From the IMG/VR virus record IMGVR_UViG_3300031240_000017, positions 1-43,899 of that record: 43,899 nt of DNA; one strand, given 5' to 3'. Both the position numbers and the translations under genes were made by a program. Numbering within the stretch: the stretch's first letter is position 1; the number at the start of each line of letters is the position of its first letter. This document shows positions 17,433 to 26,248 of this stretch, one piece after another. Source of the stretch: a virus. Below the pieces are notes generated by a model. The model saw only the letters and a program-made list of their open reading frames with translations. It was not told the origin of the DNA and made no database searches.

Positions 17433-17786
17433 GTGGCAAACGGCGAAGTATTAGACACACTCTCTTCCGGCGCAGAGGAATGGCAGCTCATTAGATTTCT
17501 TGATGAGGTCAGCGCAGCGGCAGACTCTGATTGGCTTGAAGCGCATATATTCCGCGACGGAACGCTTGATGTTAAGACTTCTGGCTCGCCGACATTCTCA
17601 ATCAGCGTCCAAGGCTGCAATGATGATGGGAAGCCGAGCATAAACTATATCGGTCCCAACTTGATTTCGGCAATAACCGCAATCGGTATCTACGACCTGG
17701 CCAAGCTGCCCGTTCGCTGGATAAGAGTCAAGACAACTTATTCCGGCTCCGGAACAATCTCCGTTAACGGAAATCTCTGCACTTAA
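17433..17786 (+). CDS. Small beta protein in baseplate cluster, unknown
   Basis: 117 residues from a GTG with GGAG nine bases before it. It contains alternating strands (DGTLDVKTSGSPTFSISVQG, RWIRVKTTYSGSGTISVNG) and no signal peptide or membrane part. Length and strand layout resemble the 117-residue protein at 1283, raising the possibility that one is a duplicate of the other used in a different part of the virion. Its place between spike and gp25-like wedge suggests a baseplate component. No family recognised. Confidence 0.5.
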   Translation: MANGEVLDTLSSGAEEWQLIRFLDEVSAAADSDWLEAHIFRDGTLDVKTSGSPTFSISVQGCNDDGKPSINYIGPNLISAITAIGIYDLAKLPVRWIRVKTTYSGSGTISVNGNLCT

Positions 17787-18202
17787 TGACGACTTTCGCC
17801 CTTGATACAAACGGCGATTTGATCCGCACCGATAGCGGCTCATATTTGCTTGTTGACGGGCTTAATGAAATCACGGAACGCATAATCCGGCGAGCAGTTA
17901 CAAATCCTTCTGGAGTCTCGGCAACAGGTCAGGCAATTGCCGGAGATTACATTTATCACCCAGATTATGGTCTTGGCTTGGCCGCTTATGTCGAGGGAGT
18001 CACAACTTCCGATATTTTCCAGAAGCTGAGTAGCATCATCAGGCAAGCAGTTCTTGAAGATATTGGCACGGACAAGAATTTTGAGCCGGAAGTCATTGCA
18101 GTCGAGCAGACCTTTGACACTCTTTCCATTGGTACAAAGTTTCGCACCGTCAACGGCGAGCAGGGCGATTTTACTTTGGATTTCCAACTCCCCTCCCCAT
18201 AA
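17786..18202 (+). CDS. Baseplate wedge protein, gp25/Mu gp46-like
   Basis: 138 residues; the start overlaps the previous stop by one base. It opens with FALDTNGDLIRTDSGSYLLV and continues through ITERIIRRAVTNPSG, then GDYIYHPDYGLGLAAYVEG, then a helix and FTLDFQLPSP. The pattern of a helix, an acidic YHPDYG loop and a terminal strand is that of gp25/W/Mu gp46 proteins that initiate sheath assembly at the baseplate. It is followed by the J-like wedge gene, the usual partner. Confidence 0.75.
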   Translation: MTTFALDTNGDLIRTDSGSYLLVDGLNEITERIIRRAVTNPSGVSATGQAIAGDYIYHPDYGLGLAAYVEGVTTSDIFQKLSSIIRQAVLEDIGTDKNFEPEVIAVEQTFDTLSIGTKFRTVNGEQGDFTLDFQLPSP

Positions 18203-18235
18203 GCTGAATTTAGCTTTTGCGGGGAGACTGGGCAT

Positions 18236-19390
18236 TTGGCGATCGTTGTCAAAACACATGCGAAGTTCGTTTCGGACATGGCCGCATCTTGGGCGGCGGA
18301 TCTTGGCATTGAGCCGTCATTGCCTGAAGGCGATCCGGTTCTTGCGTGGTTTGAAAGTGTCGCATCCCAATTAGAAAACGTTCTCGGGCAAATTCAGGTT
18401 ATTAACGCCTTTGCAAGAGCCTCAACCGCAAATGGCGCTGATTTGGACAGTTTCTTTGACGGCGACTTTGGTTTTCCGCGACTGCAGCCGCAGAAAGCAA
18501 ACGGAATCGTCACCTTCTCTTTGAGAAGTATTAGAAATACCGCGACTGTCATCAATTTGGGCTCCCTTGTTCAAAACGCCGATGGAAGCCAAGTTTTTGA
18601 AGTTATCGCAGATACAAATATTGCGGGTTGGTCTTCCGAGCAAAATGCATATCTCATCCCGTCCGGGCAGCTCTCAGTAGATGCCCGCGTCAGGGCTTTA
18701 CTAGCGGGCAGTGGCGGCGACCTCCAACCCGGTAAAGTGATTTCCATAATCACAGGCAATGCCGACGCAGTAACAAACGAAAACGCCTTCTCGGGCGGCA
18801 CAGACGTTGAGACTGATGCAGATTATAGAAAACGCTTCCCGCTTTGGATAAATTCACGGTCGAAAGCGACGAGAGATGCGATTTTTGAAGCCGTTATTGA
18901 ATTGGTTCCAAACGTCAAACTCGTCGAGAACCGCAGACCTCCAACCGAGGATGTTCCCGATGGTCCCGAAGAAGAAGCATATTTCACCGTCATTATTGAC
19001 GACGGCACGGGCGATCCGCCTGATTCATTGATAACTCTCGTCACTCAAGCAGTCGAGGCAGTTCGCGGTTTTACGATTGAATTTTCGGTAATTAAGCCGC
19101 AAGCCGAAGATCTTCAAGTTGCCATGACAATCAACGTCGATCCTGATTTTGAGGAAGGCACTGTCTCGGGCAATGTTAGAACGGCCCTTTTTGAATATGT
19201 GAATGGTCTTGAAATTGGCAAATCGCTTTATCTATCAAAACTCATTACAGTCGCGTCAAATGTTGAAGGTGTCTTAAATGTTGAGGCTGAGTCAACAACT
19301 GTAAACACCCTTGAGCAAGACTTTGTGGCAACGCAATTCCAAGTTTTGAGACTTGCCGAAGAAGATTTGGCCGTTACGGTTGATTCATAA
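18236..19390 (+). CDS. Baseplate J-like wedge protein (Mu gp47-like)
   Basis: 384 residues, TTG start with GGGGAG about nine bases before it; an AAGCT/AGCTT hairpin lies in the short leader. The N-terminus (KFVSDMAASWAADLG) leads to helices and the conserved core RALLAGSGGDLQPGKV-SIIT, then NAFSGGTDVETDADYRKRFP, RSKATRDAIFEAVIEL and a C-terminal domain (QAVEAVRGFTIEFSVIKPQ). This GG--ET---YR-R pattern is diagnostic of the baseplate J family, which triggers sheath contraction. Stop and the next ATG overlap by one base. Confidence 0.85.
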   Translation: MAIVVKTHAKFVSDMAASWAADLGIEPSLPEGDPVLAWFESVASQLENVLGQIQVINAFARASTANGADLDSFFDGDFGFPRLQPQKANGIVTFSLRSIRNTATVINLGSLVQNADGSQVFEVIADTNIAGWSSEQNAYLIPSGQLSVDARVRALLAGSGGDLQPGKVISIITGNADAVTNENAFSGGTDVETDADYRKRFPLWINSRSKATRDAIFEAVIELVPNVKLVENRRPPTEDVPDGPEEEAYFTVIIDDGTGDPPDSLITLVTQAVEAVRGFTIEFSVIKPQAEDLQVAMTINVDPDFEEGTVSGNVRTALFEYVNGLEIGKSLYLSKLITVASNVEGVLNVEAESTTVNTLEQDFVATQFQVLRLAEEDLAVTVDS

Positions 19391-20766
19391 TGACTTCTGA
19401 AAGATCGACCAATCTCCCGACTATTGATGCGGATGCATGGGCAGTCCGTATTCTCGACGTTTTCCCTGAAGCATGGTCAAACAGTGCTTCGCGGAATCCC
19501 GGCGGCGAAATTTACGCCTTGATGAAAGCAGTCGGAGAAGAATTAGACATCTTCAACAAGAATCTTCAGTATGTTTTGGATGCTTCAAGAATAAGCACCG
19601 CAACAGATGAGGCGCTTGATCGAGTTGCGCAGGACTATTACGGCCCGACAGCAGTTGCAAAACAGGAAATTATCCGAGCGCCTGGTGAGGATGACGACAC
19701 TTTCCGCGCCCGTATCAAAGCCAGTCTTCTCCTGCCTTTAGGCACAAGAGCCGCAATCATTGAACTCATAACTAGACTGACCGGTCAAGCTCCAAGAGTC
19801 ATGGAACCATGGAATCTCAACGATACGGCCGCTTGGGATGCCTTTAGTTATTGGGATATTGACACGGTCGACAACCCTTCAAGGTACGCCGATCCTTCTT
19901 TGCGCGGACAAGGTTTTGTCGAGTCACCTTTGCCCAATTTCCAGGGCGATGGCATCCCCAATCCGCTTTGGTGTTACGACGAAGGCGCTTGTTATGACAC
20001 CTTTTCGGCATACTGGCTTGATGCTAGTTCGACATGGTTTTTGAATATCAAGAAGTTGGACGATCTTCTAAACAAGACGAAAGTCTTTGGAACGAGGATT
20101 TGGCGCAGATATTTAAGTCAACCTCTAACGTCTTGGGCTCTTGGTGGTTCAAAAGGGGTTGTTGAAGACGCTTTGTTTACGGAGATTGAGGTATTTCCTC
20201 AATTTGCCAATACCTTCTCGGTAATTGCCTCAGCTAATTGGAACACGTCAATTGATGTTGATTACATATCCAACAGCAAATTCAGGCTGACTTTCGGAAC
20301 TCCGCCTCCGCCTGGCGGCGGTTCAGTTGATTGGCTTGCGGCTCCTGTCACTGTGCCGGGATTTGCCACTATTCCGATGAATATTGGACAGACCGAAATG
20401 GATATTACCGTTGTTCCGGAATTGCTTGGCCGCAATTTGTTTGTCTCTCCAAACTGGAACTCGAGCTTTTGGATGACTGCGACAGATGTCGAGAATAAAT
20501 CAGTTGAGTTTGATGTTCCTGCGCCGAATTTCGGACAAGTTTCGACGGTTCTTATAGCTCAAGACAAGAGCGGTTTTGAAAGCGTTGAGCCCGGAACGGT
20601 TGAGACAATCGTCAATTTGGATGCGAAGACACCCTATCAGGCTTTTGTAATTCCTTCATGGAACACAATTTGCGAGATAGACAAGTCCGACGATCACATC
20701 ACAGTCAAATATTCGACGCCACCAACAGAAGCAGGAATTATCTTTTGGGGCTTCCACGACGTCTAA
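19390..20766 (+). CDS. Tail protein I-like (Mu gp48/DUF2313 type) with repeated C-terminal domains
   Basis: 458 residues. The N-terminal 200 residues match wedge protein I/gp48-like proteins: DVFPEAWSN, helices, then ATDEALDRVAQDYYGPT and EDDDTFRARIKASLLLPLGT and a helix for subunit contact. The last 200 residues carry three copies of a beta unit with a conserved SWNT/NWNS centre: about residues 275-320, 350-395 and 420-458, each ending with an F/Y-----P--P--W type strand. Such an extension is not usual in the short Mu homologue and may hold the fibres. The gene sits between J and the first fibre gene. Confidence 0.7.
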   Translation: MTSERSTNLPTIDADAWAVRILDVFPEAWSNSASRNPGGEIYALMKAVGEELDIFNKNLQYVLDASRISTATDEALDRVAQDYYGPTAVAKQEIIRAPGEDDDTFRARIKASLLLPLGTRAAIIELITRLTGQAPRVMEPWNLNDTAAWDAFSYWDIDTVDNPSRYADPSLRGQGFVESPLPNFQGDGIPNPLWCYDEGACYDTFSAYWLDASSTWFLNIKKLDDLLNKTKVFGTRIWRRYLSQPLTSWALGGSKGVVEDALFTEIEVFPQFANTFSVIASANWNTSIDVDYISNSKFRLTFGTPPPPGGGSVDWLAAPVTVPGFATIPMNIGQTEMDITVVPELLGRNLFVSPNWNSSFWMTATDVENKSVEFDVPAPNFGQVSTVLIAQDKSGFESVEPGTVETIVNLDAKTPYQAFVIPSWNTICEIDKSDDHITVKYSTPPTEAGIIFWGFHDV

Positions 20767-20833
20767 AGTTAGTTTTGCCTTGAGACAAACCCGCCAATAC
20801 GCTTGATCCAGAATCTCTGGAGTAAAAGAAAGC

Positions 20834-22090
20834 GTGGACCGGCCAAAAATCTATTCGCAGGCTAATATCCGAATCTTCGATCATGCCAAAGGTTGGCAAG
20901 ACATGCTCAAAGGCTTCGGTGGACTTGCAGAAGATCTTTTTGGCGGCACCGTCACGATCATTACAAAGTTTGTTGCGACCCAACAGAGTCCGGCTTCGCT
21001 AATCATCAATCTCACCGAAGGCAGGACTTACCAGCTTTCTGCAATAGATGGAACGGCTTACTCTTCACTGCCCGCCAATTCGGAAATCATATATCAACAA
21101 GGTTATGCACCGGCTCAAACGCTCACCTTTAACACCTCTGGATTGACTTCCGGGCAATCAAAATATGCCCTTGTCGTTTGCAGATTTACTCAACCCGACG
21201 AAATAAGGCCCGACGATCCTACAGACGGTGTCTTGGCTTTCTTTAACGCAGCAAATCCGGCCCAACCTCTTCAAGGCCCTGGAAATTCTGGCGCAGCGTT
21301 AACAACTGTCCGCAAAGGATTGGCAGAAGTTTCTATCGTTTATGGAACGGCGGCCACAACGGGAACTCAAACACCACCGCCAGTACCGGCCGGCTACGTA
21401 CCAATGTATTTGGTTTCTATAGCCTTTGGACAAACCGCAATCACAACAGGACAGATTGAAGTTTCCGGTCCCGACGCTCACCCCAGCGCCGAAGTAGCAC
21501 CGTTTGCCGGTGGACTTTATAGCCACCGGCATACAGGTGTTGTCGGGCAAGCCCATCAAATCGATCTCGAGTCAGAGGTGACAGGCGTTTTGCCTTTTGA
21601 TAATTTGCTGATGACTTCAAATGCCTCGGCCGGAAAGATTCCAAACTTAAGACTTGGAACTGGCGATCCAAATGGCACTTTGGCAGGCGGAGTTGGTGAC
21701 GAGTACTTCCAAACTTCAACAAACGTTCTTTGGTTTTGCGTAACAGCCGGCAGCTCATCGACTGCTGTTTGGTCGCCGTCCGGTCCTGTCGCTCCGCAGA
21801 TTTACAGCTCTTTCCCTCTGGTTTTAACGCAAACGAGCGGAACGTCCGGGCTGAACATGTCGGCTGATGGAAATATCACTCTGCCTGATACGGCCTTGGC
21901 ATGGGAACTCAAAATCGCCCGCACCGATTCAAACACTGGAGTCATTGGCACGCTGATTCCTCATGCTGGCGATAGTTTCCTGAGTGGCGCCTCTTCTCTG
22001 ACGATAGATTCCGGCGATGTTTGGCATCTTCAATCGATTGTCGGCGCGAACAAAATCTTAGTTTTGAGTCAATTCAAAGGTGGAGTGTAA
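20834..22090 (+). CDS. Tail fibre/baseplate fibre protein with HxH motif
   Basis: 418 residues, GTG start preceded by GGAG. The N-terminal part (YSQANIRIFDHAKGWQDMLK) is typical for fibre proteins that anchor to the baseplate. Residues about 235-270 include YSHRHTGVVGQAHQI, an HxH motif reminiscent of metal-binding fibre tips. A segment GGVGDEYFQTSTNVLWFCVT matches the G--YF-T-TN-LW-C pattern common in fibres, and recurs in the protein at 23204. The C-terminal 80 residues are beta. Probably a trimeric receptor-binding or adaptor fibre. The next ATG overlaps its stop by one base. Confidence 0.6.
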   Translation: MDRPKIYSQANIRIFDHAKGWQDMLKGFGGLAEDLFGGTVTIITKFVATQQSPASLIINLTEGRTYQLSAIDGTAYSSLPANSEIIYQQGYAPAQTLTFNTSGLTSGQSKYALVVCRFTQPDEIRPDDPTDGVLAFFNAANPAQPLQGPGNSGAALTTVRKGLAEVSIVYGTAATTGTQTPPPVPAGYVPMYLVSIAFGQTAITTGQIEVSGPDAHPSAEVAPFAGGLYSHRHTGVVGQAHQIDLESEVTGVLPFDNLLMTSNASAGKIPNLRLGTGDPNGTLAGGVGDEYFQTSTNVLWFCVTAGSSSTAVWSPSGPVAPQIYSSFPLVLTQTSGTSGLNMSADGNITLPDTALAWELKIARTDSNTGVIGTLIPHAGDSFLSGASSLTIDSGDVWHLQSIVGANKILVLSQFKGGV

Positions 22091-23214
22091 TGTTTAGGAA
22101 ATTTCTTGCGCCCTTGATGGTCGCGCTTATTTTGTCGTCAACACTTTCGGCCTCCGCCGAATACCGATCAAGGTCTGTCGATTTTGGCGGTGACGGAAGA
22201 TTGGGCAATGTGGCCATTTCTTCGAACACTTCCGAAACTTCGACGGTGCAAAAGAATTATGCCGGTCTGACGGTAAACAATTCGATTACTTATAGCCTCA
22301 AACATGGCTCGGTAATTAATTGCGTTAATACGCTGACGGTTAATGGAACCCTTCTTGTTCTGGCTGGATTCCCTGGCGGAGCAGCCAGCACTGGACGTCT
22401 TGCAACGTCTGGAGCTGGCGCTGGCGGCGGTCAGGCTCCGGCTGTTTCTAACAAAAATAATTCCGGTTCAGGCGGCGGCGGCAATGGTGGCAATGGTGGA
22501 AACGGAGGCAACAATACCTCTGGCACTTCTCCCAGCAATGGCGGCCGCGCAATTGGCGGTCCTGACTGGACGTATGGCGGCGGCGGTGGCGCCGGACAGG
22601 CTGATTCATCATCCGATCTTGGAACTGTTGGCGGGGACGGTGCCGGATCTCTCCGGGTACTTGCAGTTAGATCTATTTCAATTCCTTCCGGTGGTCTAAT
22701 TAAGGCCAATGGCGGAAATGGAACTTCCGGCTCTTTAAATACGACCGGATCAGGCGGTGGCGCAGGTGGACAAATTCTTCTCTATTCGCTCACTTCCATT
22801 GTCAACAATGGTGGCATCGAGGCGAAAGGCGGCAACGGTGGAAACGGCGTCGGCTCTGGTAACGCAGGCGGAGGTGGTGGCGGAGGCGGCGTGGTCCTTC
22901 AATTTGCTCCCGTGACGAGCGGCAGCGGCACGATTACGCTGACCGGTGGAGCGCCGGGGACTGGTCAAACGCAAATGACCTCGGGCGGAACTGGCGTCTC
23001 AATCACTATCAATGATTATCCGAATTTGCCTTTGATCGGCGAAGTTGATTTCCGTATGGGCGAGATCTGCAAAATGGCTCGCAAAAATGGTGGCAGCATT
23101 GTCATAAATGATATCGAGCCCTTCCTGGCTGCATTGCCTCAGCCTGATACTTTCCACGGCTCACGCGATTTGATGCCTTTGGCTATTTTGAATCGGAGAA
23201 AATATGCTGCGTAA
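22090..23214 (+). CDS. Glycine-rich fibre-like protein with signal peptide
   Basis: 374 residues from ATG 22090. Residues 1-23 form a classical Sec signal peptide: basic FRK, a hydrophobic core APLMVALILSSTLS, and an ASA cleavage motif before EYRS. The rest is beta-rich with many glycine-rich loops (GGGGNGGNGGNGG and others), similar to the polyglycine-II type sandwiches of some phage adhesins such as S16 gp38. A signal peptide is unusual on a tail fibre, because virions assemble in the cytoplasm; the protein may instead be exported by the lysogen. Its stop overlaps the next gene's start by 11 bases. Confidence 0.55.
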   Translation: MFRKFLAPLMVALILSSTLSASAEYRSRSVDFGGDGRLGNVAISSNTSETSTVQKNYAGLTVNNSITYSLKHGSVINCVNTLTVNGTLLVLAGFPGGAASTGRLATSGAGAGGGQAPAVSNKNNSGSGGGGNGGNGGNGGNNTSGTSPSNGGRAIGGPDWTYGGGGGAGQADSSSDLGTVGGDGAGSLRVLAVRSISIPSGGLIKANGGNGTSGSLNTTGSGGGAGGQILLYSLTSIVNNGGIEAKGGNGGNGVGSGNAGGGGGGGGVVLQFAPVTSGSGTITLTGGAPGTGQTQMTSGGTGVSITINDYPNLPLIGEVDFRMGEICKMARKNGGSIVINDIEPFLAALPQPDTFHGSRDLMPLAILNRRKYAA

Positions 23215-25333
23215 AAGCCTTTTACTGGCTGCAATTCTTTCATTTTTGACTGCACCTCAAGCGGCCAAGGCGGATGATGTCGGCTTGTTTTTCCGCAAGC
23301 CTGCCGATGTTGGTGCGCCCGTTGTAAATAAAACAATGGTCGTTGATCCGACTGACGGAGCGCTCAAAGTTTATGGCTCGCTTGGATGGGCAAATAAGAC
23401 TTTGCCTCAAGCCGCCCTCGACGCTTCGACAGCTCCGACAATCAATGACGATTCAGGCGATGGATACTCAATTGGTTCTTTCTGGTTTGATTCAGTTTCC
23501 GGTCAATTCTATGTCTGCACGGATGCAACTCTTGGAGCCGCTTCCTGGGCGCTCATTACGTCGGGAACCGTTTCGCCGACTGATTTAACTAATGCGACAA
23601 AAACGAAGCTTACAACCGCCGACATCTTCTCCGATTTCAAAGTTTCCGGATTTGGTTCCACAGATCCTGGCGCAGTTTTAGCAATGACAACTCCTTCCGG
23701 CGTTGCCTATGCTGGCGGAGTGCGTGTTTCGTATGGCTCAAATGCTCACACTTACACCGCTTCAAAAGATACCTATGACTATCTGCAAAGCGACGGAACG
23801 ACCAATCATATTGCCGTAAACAATGGCGCATCAGCTCCAACCGGTCAGCCCGGATTGTTGCTTCAAAAGGTTGTCACGAATGGGACCGAAATAACTGCAG
23901 TCACAACGCTTGCACCGGCAACTCCAACTTTCAGCGTCGGCACGGCCACTTTAAGCACCGACGCTCTTGGTCTTGGACAAGCAAATACGCTTTATGCGCC
24001 GATTTCTTTTACGACTTCAAAAACTCAGGCTTATGTTTATTGCGTCCAGGACAGCGCCGACGGCGTTCCAAACTTCCGTCTTTTGACCAATGGTCATTTG
24101 CCTGTCGTTAACGTCGCTCATGGTGGCATGGGAACTGCTGTAACGCCAAATGCGCTCGGTCTTTATTATTCCAATGGAACAACTGGCGCTCTTGTTTCTG
24201 CGCCGGCAGCTGCTTTCTCTATTCCAATCACAAACTCAGGAAATACGGGCTGGGAATATATCACCAAAGACGATCTAGCCACTTACATTGGCGGTGGTGG
24301 AGGAGGCGGCGGTTCAGATGAATCTTTCTTCGGCGGCGGAGGTACTGAGACTGGCTTGACCCAGGGCACAGGCACATTTATACATCCATTCACTACCGAC
24401 AACACTACATTTTTGATCGATACGGGAAATACCGTCGACTATGCAAGTGGCACTGTTATTAATGCCAATTCGACAATAACCGTTACCGGAACCCTGAATG
24501 TAACTGCCTCAGCTGCGGGCGGCGTTGGAACTTCAGACAAATCCTCAATGGAGCCAGGCGGCGGAGTTAACGGTGGACACGTTGGCCGAGTTGTTGATGT
24601 TGCAGCTGGCGGCGGCGGCGGTGGCTGTGGTGGTCACGGTGGGAACGGTGGATCGGTAACGTCGGGCACGATTGGTGGACTTGGAGGGCAGGCATTTGCT
24701 GAAGGCGATGCTTATTTGCTCCGTGGTCTAACCGGCTCTGGTGGCGCGGCTGGTGAAGCCGGTACAGGCGCTGGAGGTGACGGCGGAAAAGGCGGCGGCT
24801 TCCTTGCTCTTAATGCCGTAGGTTCAATCCTTGTCGACGGCGTCATAAATGCAAAAGGCGCCAATGGCTCGGCTGGAACTACCCAAGCAGGCGGCGGCGG
24901 AGCTGGATCGGGTGGAGTGGTTGAAATTGCAAGCCAAGCGTCAATTACAATTACCGGAACCGTCAATGTATCGGGCGGCAATGGCGGTGCTGGTGCCGGT
25001 TCAACCGACGGCGGCGGCGGAGCTGGCGGTGGCGGAATAGTGATTTTGATTGCTCCTTCTGTCGATTTTTCAGGCGGCACAATTACTTTGTCACACGGAA
25101 CAGCCGGAACTCACGGCACTCAAACGGCCAGCGCCGGAACCGACGGCTTCATTCTAGAGATTGATGTGACTCCAAACGAGCCGATCAATTTGATTCATGG
25201 TTCTGGCGGGGCTTTCTTGCTTGATGAGGCTCGCAAAGAGCGACTTGCGACAGGTGCAAAAATCATTCGCTGGGACGCGGCCAAATATCACGCCTTAATG
25301 AAGAAAGCTTTGACGATGCGTTCGGCTGGCTAG
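23204..25333 (+). CDS. Large glycine-rich fibre/adhesin with signal peptide
   Basis: 709 residues. Residues 1-24 again form a Sec signal peptide (LRK, then SLLLAAILSFLTAP, then AAKA before DDVG). Residues 80-120 contain GSFWFDSVSGQFYVCTDATL, a fibre repeat pattern also present in the gene at 20834. The middle is Thr/Ser-rich beta; a GGGGGGGG linker lies near 368; from 440 on, the chain alternates beta strands with poly-glycine segments (AAGGGGGGCGGHGGNGG). The C-terminus is helical and basic. Together with the upstream gene it forms a pair of exported adhesin-like proteins. No family is certain. Confidence 0.55.
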   Translation: MLRKSLLLAAILSFLTAPQAAKADDVGLFFRKPADVGAPVVNKTMVVDPTDGALKVYGSLGWANKTLPQAALDASTAPTINDDSGDGYSIGSFWFDSVSGQFYVCTDATLGAASWALITSGTVSPTDLTNATKTKLTTADIFSDFKVSGFGSTDPGAVLAMTTPSGVAYAGGVRVSYGSNAHTYTASKDTYDYLQSDGTTNHIAVNNGASAPTGQPGLLLQKVVTNGTEITAVTTLAPATPTFSVGTATLSTDALGLGQANTLYAPISFTTSKTQAYVYCVQDSADGVPNFRLLTNGHLPVVNVAHGGMGTAVTPNALGLYYSNGTTGALVSAPAAAFSIPITNSGNTGWEYITKDDLATYIGGGGGGGGSDESFFGGGGTETGLTQGTGTFIHPFTTDNTTFLIDTGNTVDYASGTVINANSTITVTGTLNVTASAAGGVGTSDKSSMEPGGGVNGGHVGRVVDVAAGGGGGGCGGHGGNGGSVTSGTIGGLGGQAFAEGDAYLLRGLTGSGGAAGEAGTGAGGDGGKGGGFLALNAVGSILVDGVINAKGANGSAGTTQAGGGGAGSGGVVEIASQASITITGTVNVSGGNGGAGAGSTDGGGGAGGGGIVILIAPSVDFSGGTITLSHGTAGTHGTQTASAGTDGFILEIDVTPNEPINLIHGSGGAFLLDEARKERLATGAKIIRWDAAKYHALMKKALTMRSAG

Positions 25334-25388
25334 ATAGTAGATCTATCAAACCCCTCTATCGTCGAAACCCAAATTTTTCGGAGTTATC

Positions 25389-25721
25389 ATGTCCTTCCCA
25401 TTCCAAAATCTTTTCACTGAAAAAGCTTCAGCCGCACTTGTCGGCGCCGTTACCGATGCCGCTAAAGGCATTGACGAAAACCATGATGGTATTCCAGACA
25501 TCGAGCAAGGTCAAACCGCGTTTGGGAAAATCGTCGGCGGAGCCACCAAGGCAATCAATGCATCCGGCTTTCTGGCATTCATTGCCGTTATTGCCGATGC
25601 AGCTTCAAAGCTCGATGTGCCGGCAGCCAAAGAAGGCTTTGAGCAGGCAATTGAAGGCGCACACGAAGTTTATGCAATCGTGACAGGCGTTATCGCGAAG
25701 TTTAACCCGCCGAAAGTATAA
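25389..25721 (+). CDS. Small protein with EF-hand-like loop
   Basis: 110 residues, CGGAG upstream of the ATG. Residues 29-40 (DENHDGIPDIEQ) have the D-x-N-x-D-G spacing of a calcium-binding EF-hand/dockerin loop. A moderately hydrophobic stretch (GFLAFIAVIADAASK) lies at about 59-73, and a second amphipathic helix follows near the C-terminus. It sits between adhesin genes and a probable holin, where lysis and host-interaction genes often lie. It could be a small secreted or membrane-associated effector; function unknown. Confidence 0.5.
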   Translation: MSFPFQNLFTEKASAALVGAVTDAAKGIDENHDGIPDIEQGQTAFGKIVGGATKAINASGFLAFIAVIADAASKLDVPAAKEGFEQAIEGAHEVYAIVTGVIAKFNPPKV

Positions 25722-25754
25722 AAGGAATCAAGGGGCCAACTGGAGACATGGGGA

Positions 25755-26129
25755 TTGAAAGACAATGACGTTAACAATGATCCTTTGCGGAATCGTGTTA
25801 TTTCTGATGCGTCCGGTCCTCACGTTATTGGACACCAGCCAAGCGCGTCATCACACGAATCCCTCGCCCGCTTTGAGGCCATTCACGAAGAAGTCCAAAG
25901 TGTCAAAGACAGCGTAAAAAGCGACAATTTGATTGTTTGGACAAAGCAATTCTGCACAATTCTGGGCGGAATCAGCTTTCTTTACCTCATAACGATTGAT
26001 GCGCTATTCCAATGGAACAAAACGCCCTACAACACCCCTGAAATGGCTTGGGTGATTACGGTCGCCCTAGTGAGCGGAAATGTATTCGATCTTTTGGCGC
26101 AGTATATACAAAGACTCCGCGGTAAATGA
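25755..26129 (+). CDS. Candidate holin (two membrane segments)
   Basis: 124 residues from a TTG at 25755, with GGAG nine bases upstream; the nearby ATG at 25748 is out of frame and ends after six codons. Residues 1-70 are polar; then two hydrophobic segments appear, FCTILGGISFLYLITIDALF and MAWVITVALVSGNVFDLLA, with a short loop between them and a basic end (RLRGK). Two-helix small proteins at the end of a structural module are often class II holins, which open the inner membrane for lysis. No endolysin gene was recognised next to it, which lowers certainty. Confidence 0.45.
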   Translation: MKDNDVNNDPLRNRVISDASGPHVIGHQPSASSHESLARFEAIHEEVQSVKDSVKSDNLIVWTKQFCTILGGISFLYLITIDALFQWNKTPYNTPEMAWVITVALVSGNVFDLLAQYIQRLRGK

Positions 26130-26248
26130 GAGTCTATTCACCGATTGCCTTGGGCACTTCTGACGCATAATGAATGCATTCGAACGCAACTGAATGCGTC
26201 TGTATGGAAATGAATAGGAGCGGCACCCCTTGCGGGCGCTGATTTTTT
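26130..26248 (+). promoter_or_regulatory. Intergenic regulatory segment before HTH gene
   Basis: This 119-base gap contains the palindrome GAATGCATTC (about 26171) followed by two further GAATGC/GAATG copies, a possible binding site for the HTH protein encoded next. A CATAAT hexamer lies just upstream but with no well-placed -35. Near its end, 26219-26246 can form an imperfect GC-rich hairpin (AGCG...CGCT with CCC/GGG) followed by a T6 run, resembling a weak terminator that would end transcription of the late genes. Confidence 0.35.

Noticed and set aside
24712-25080. Minus-strand proline-rich frame
   Set aside because: Shadow of the glycine-rich coding of the adhesin gene on the + strand; the same applies to 22431-22709.
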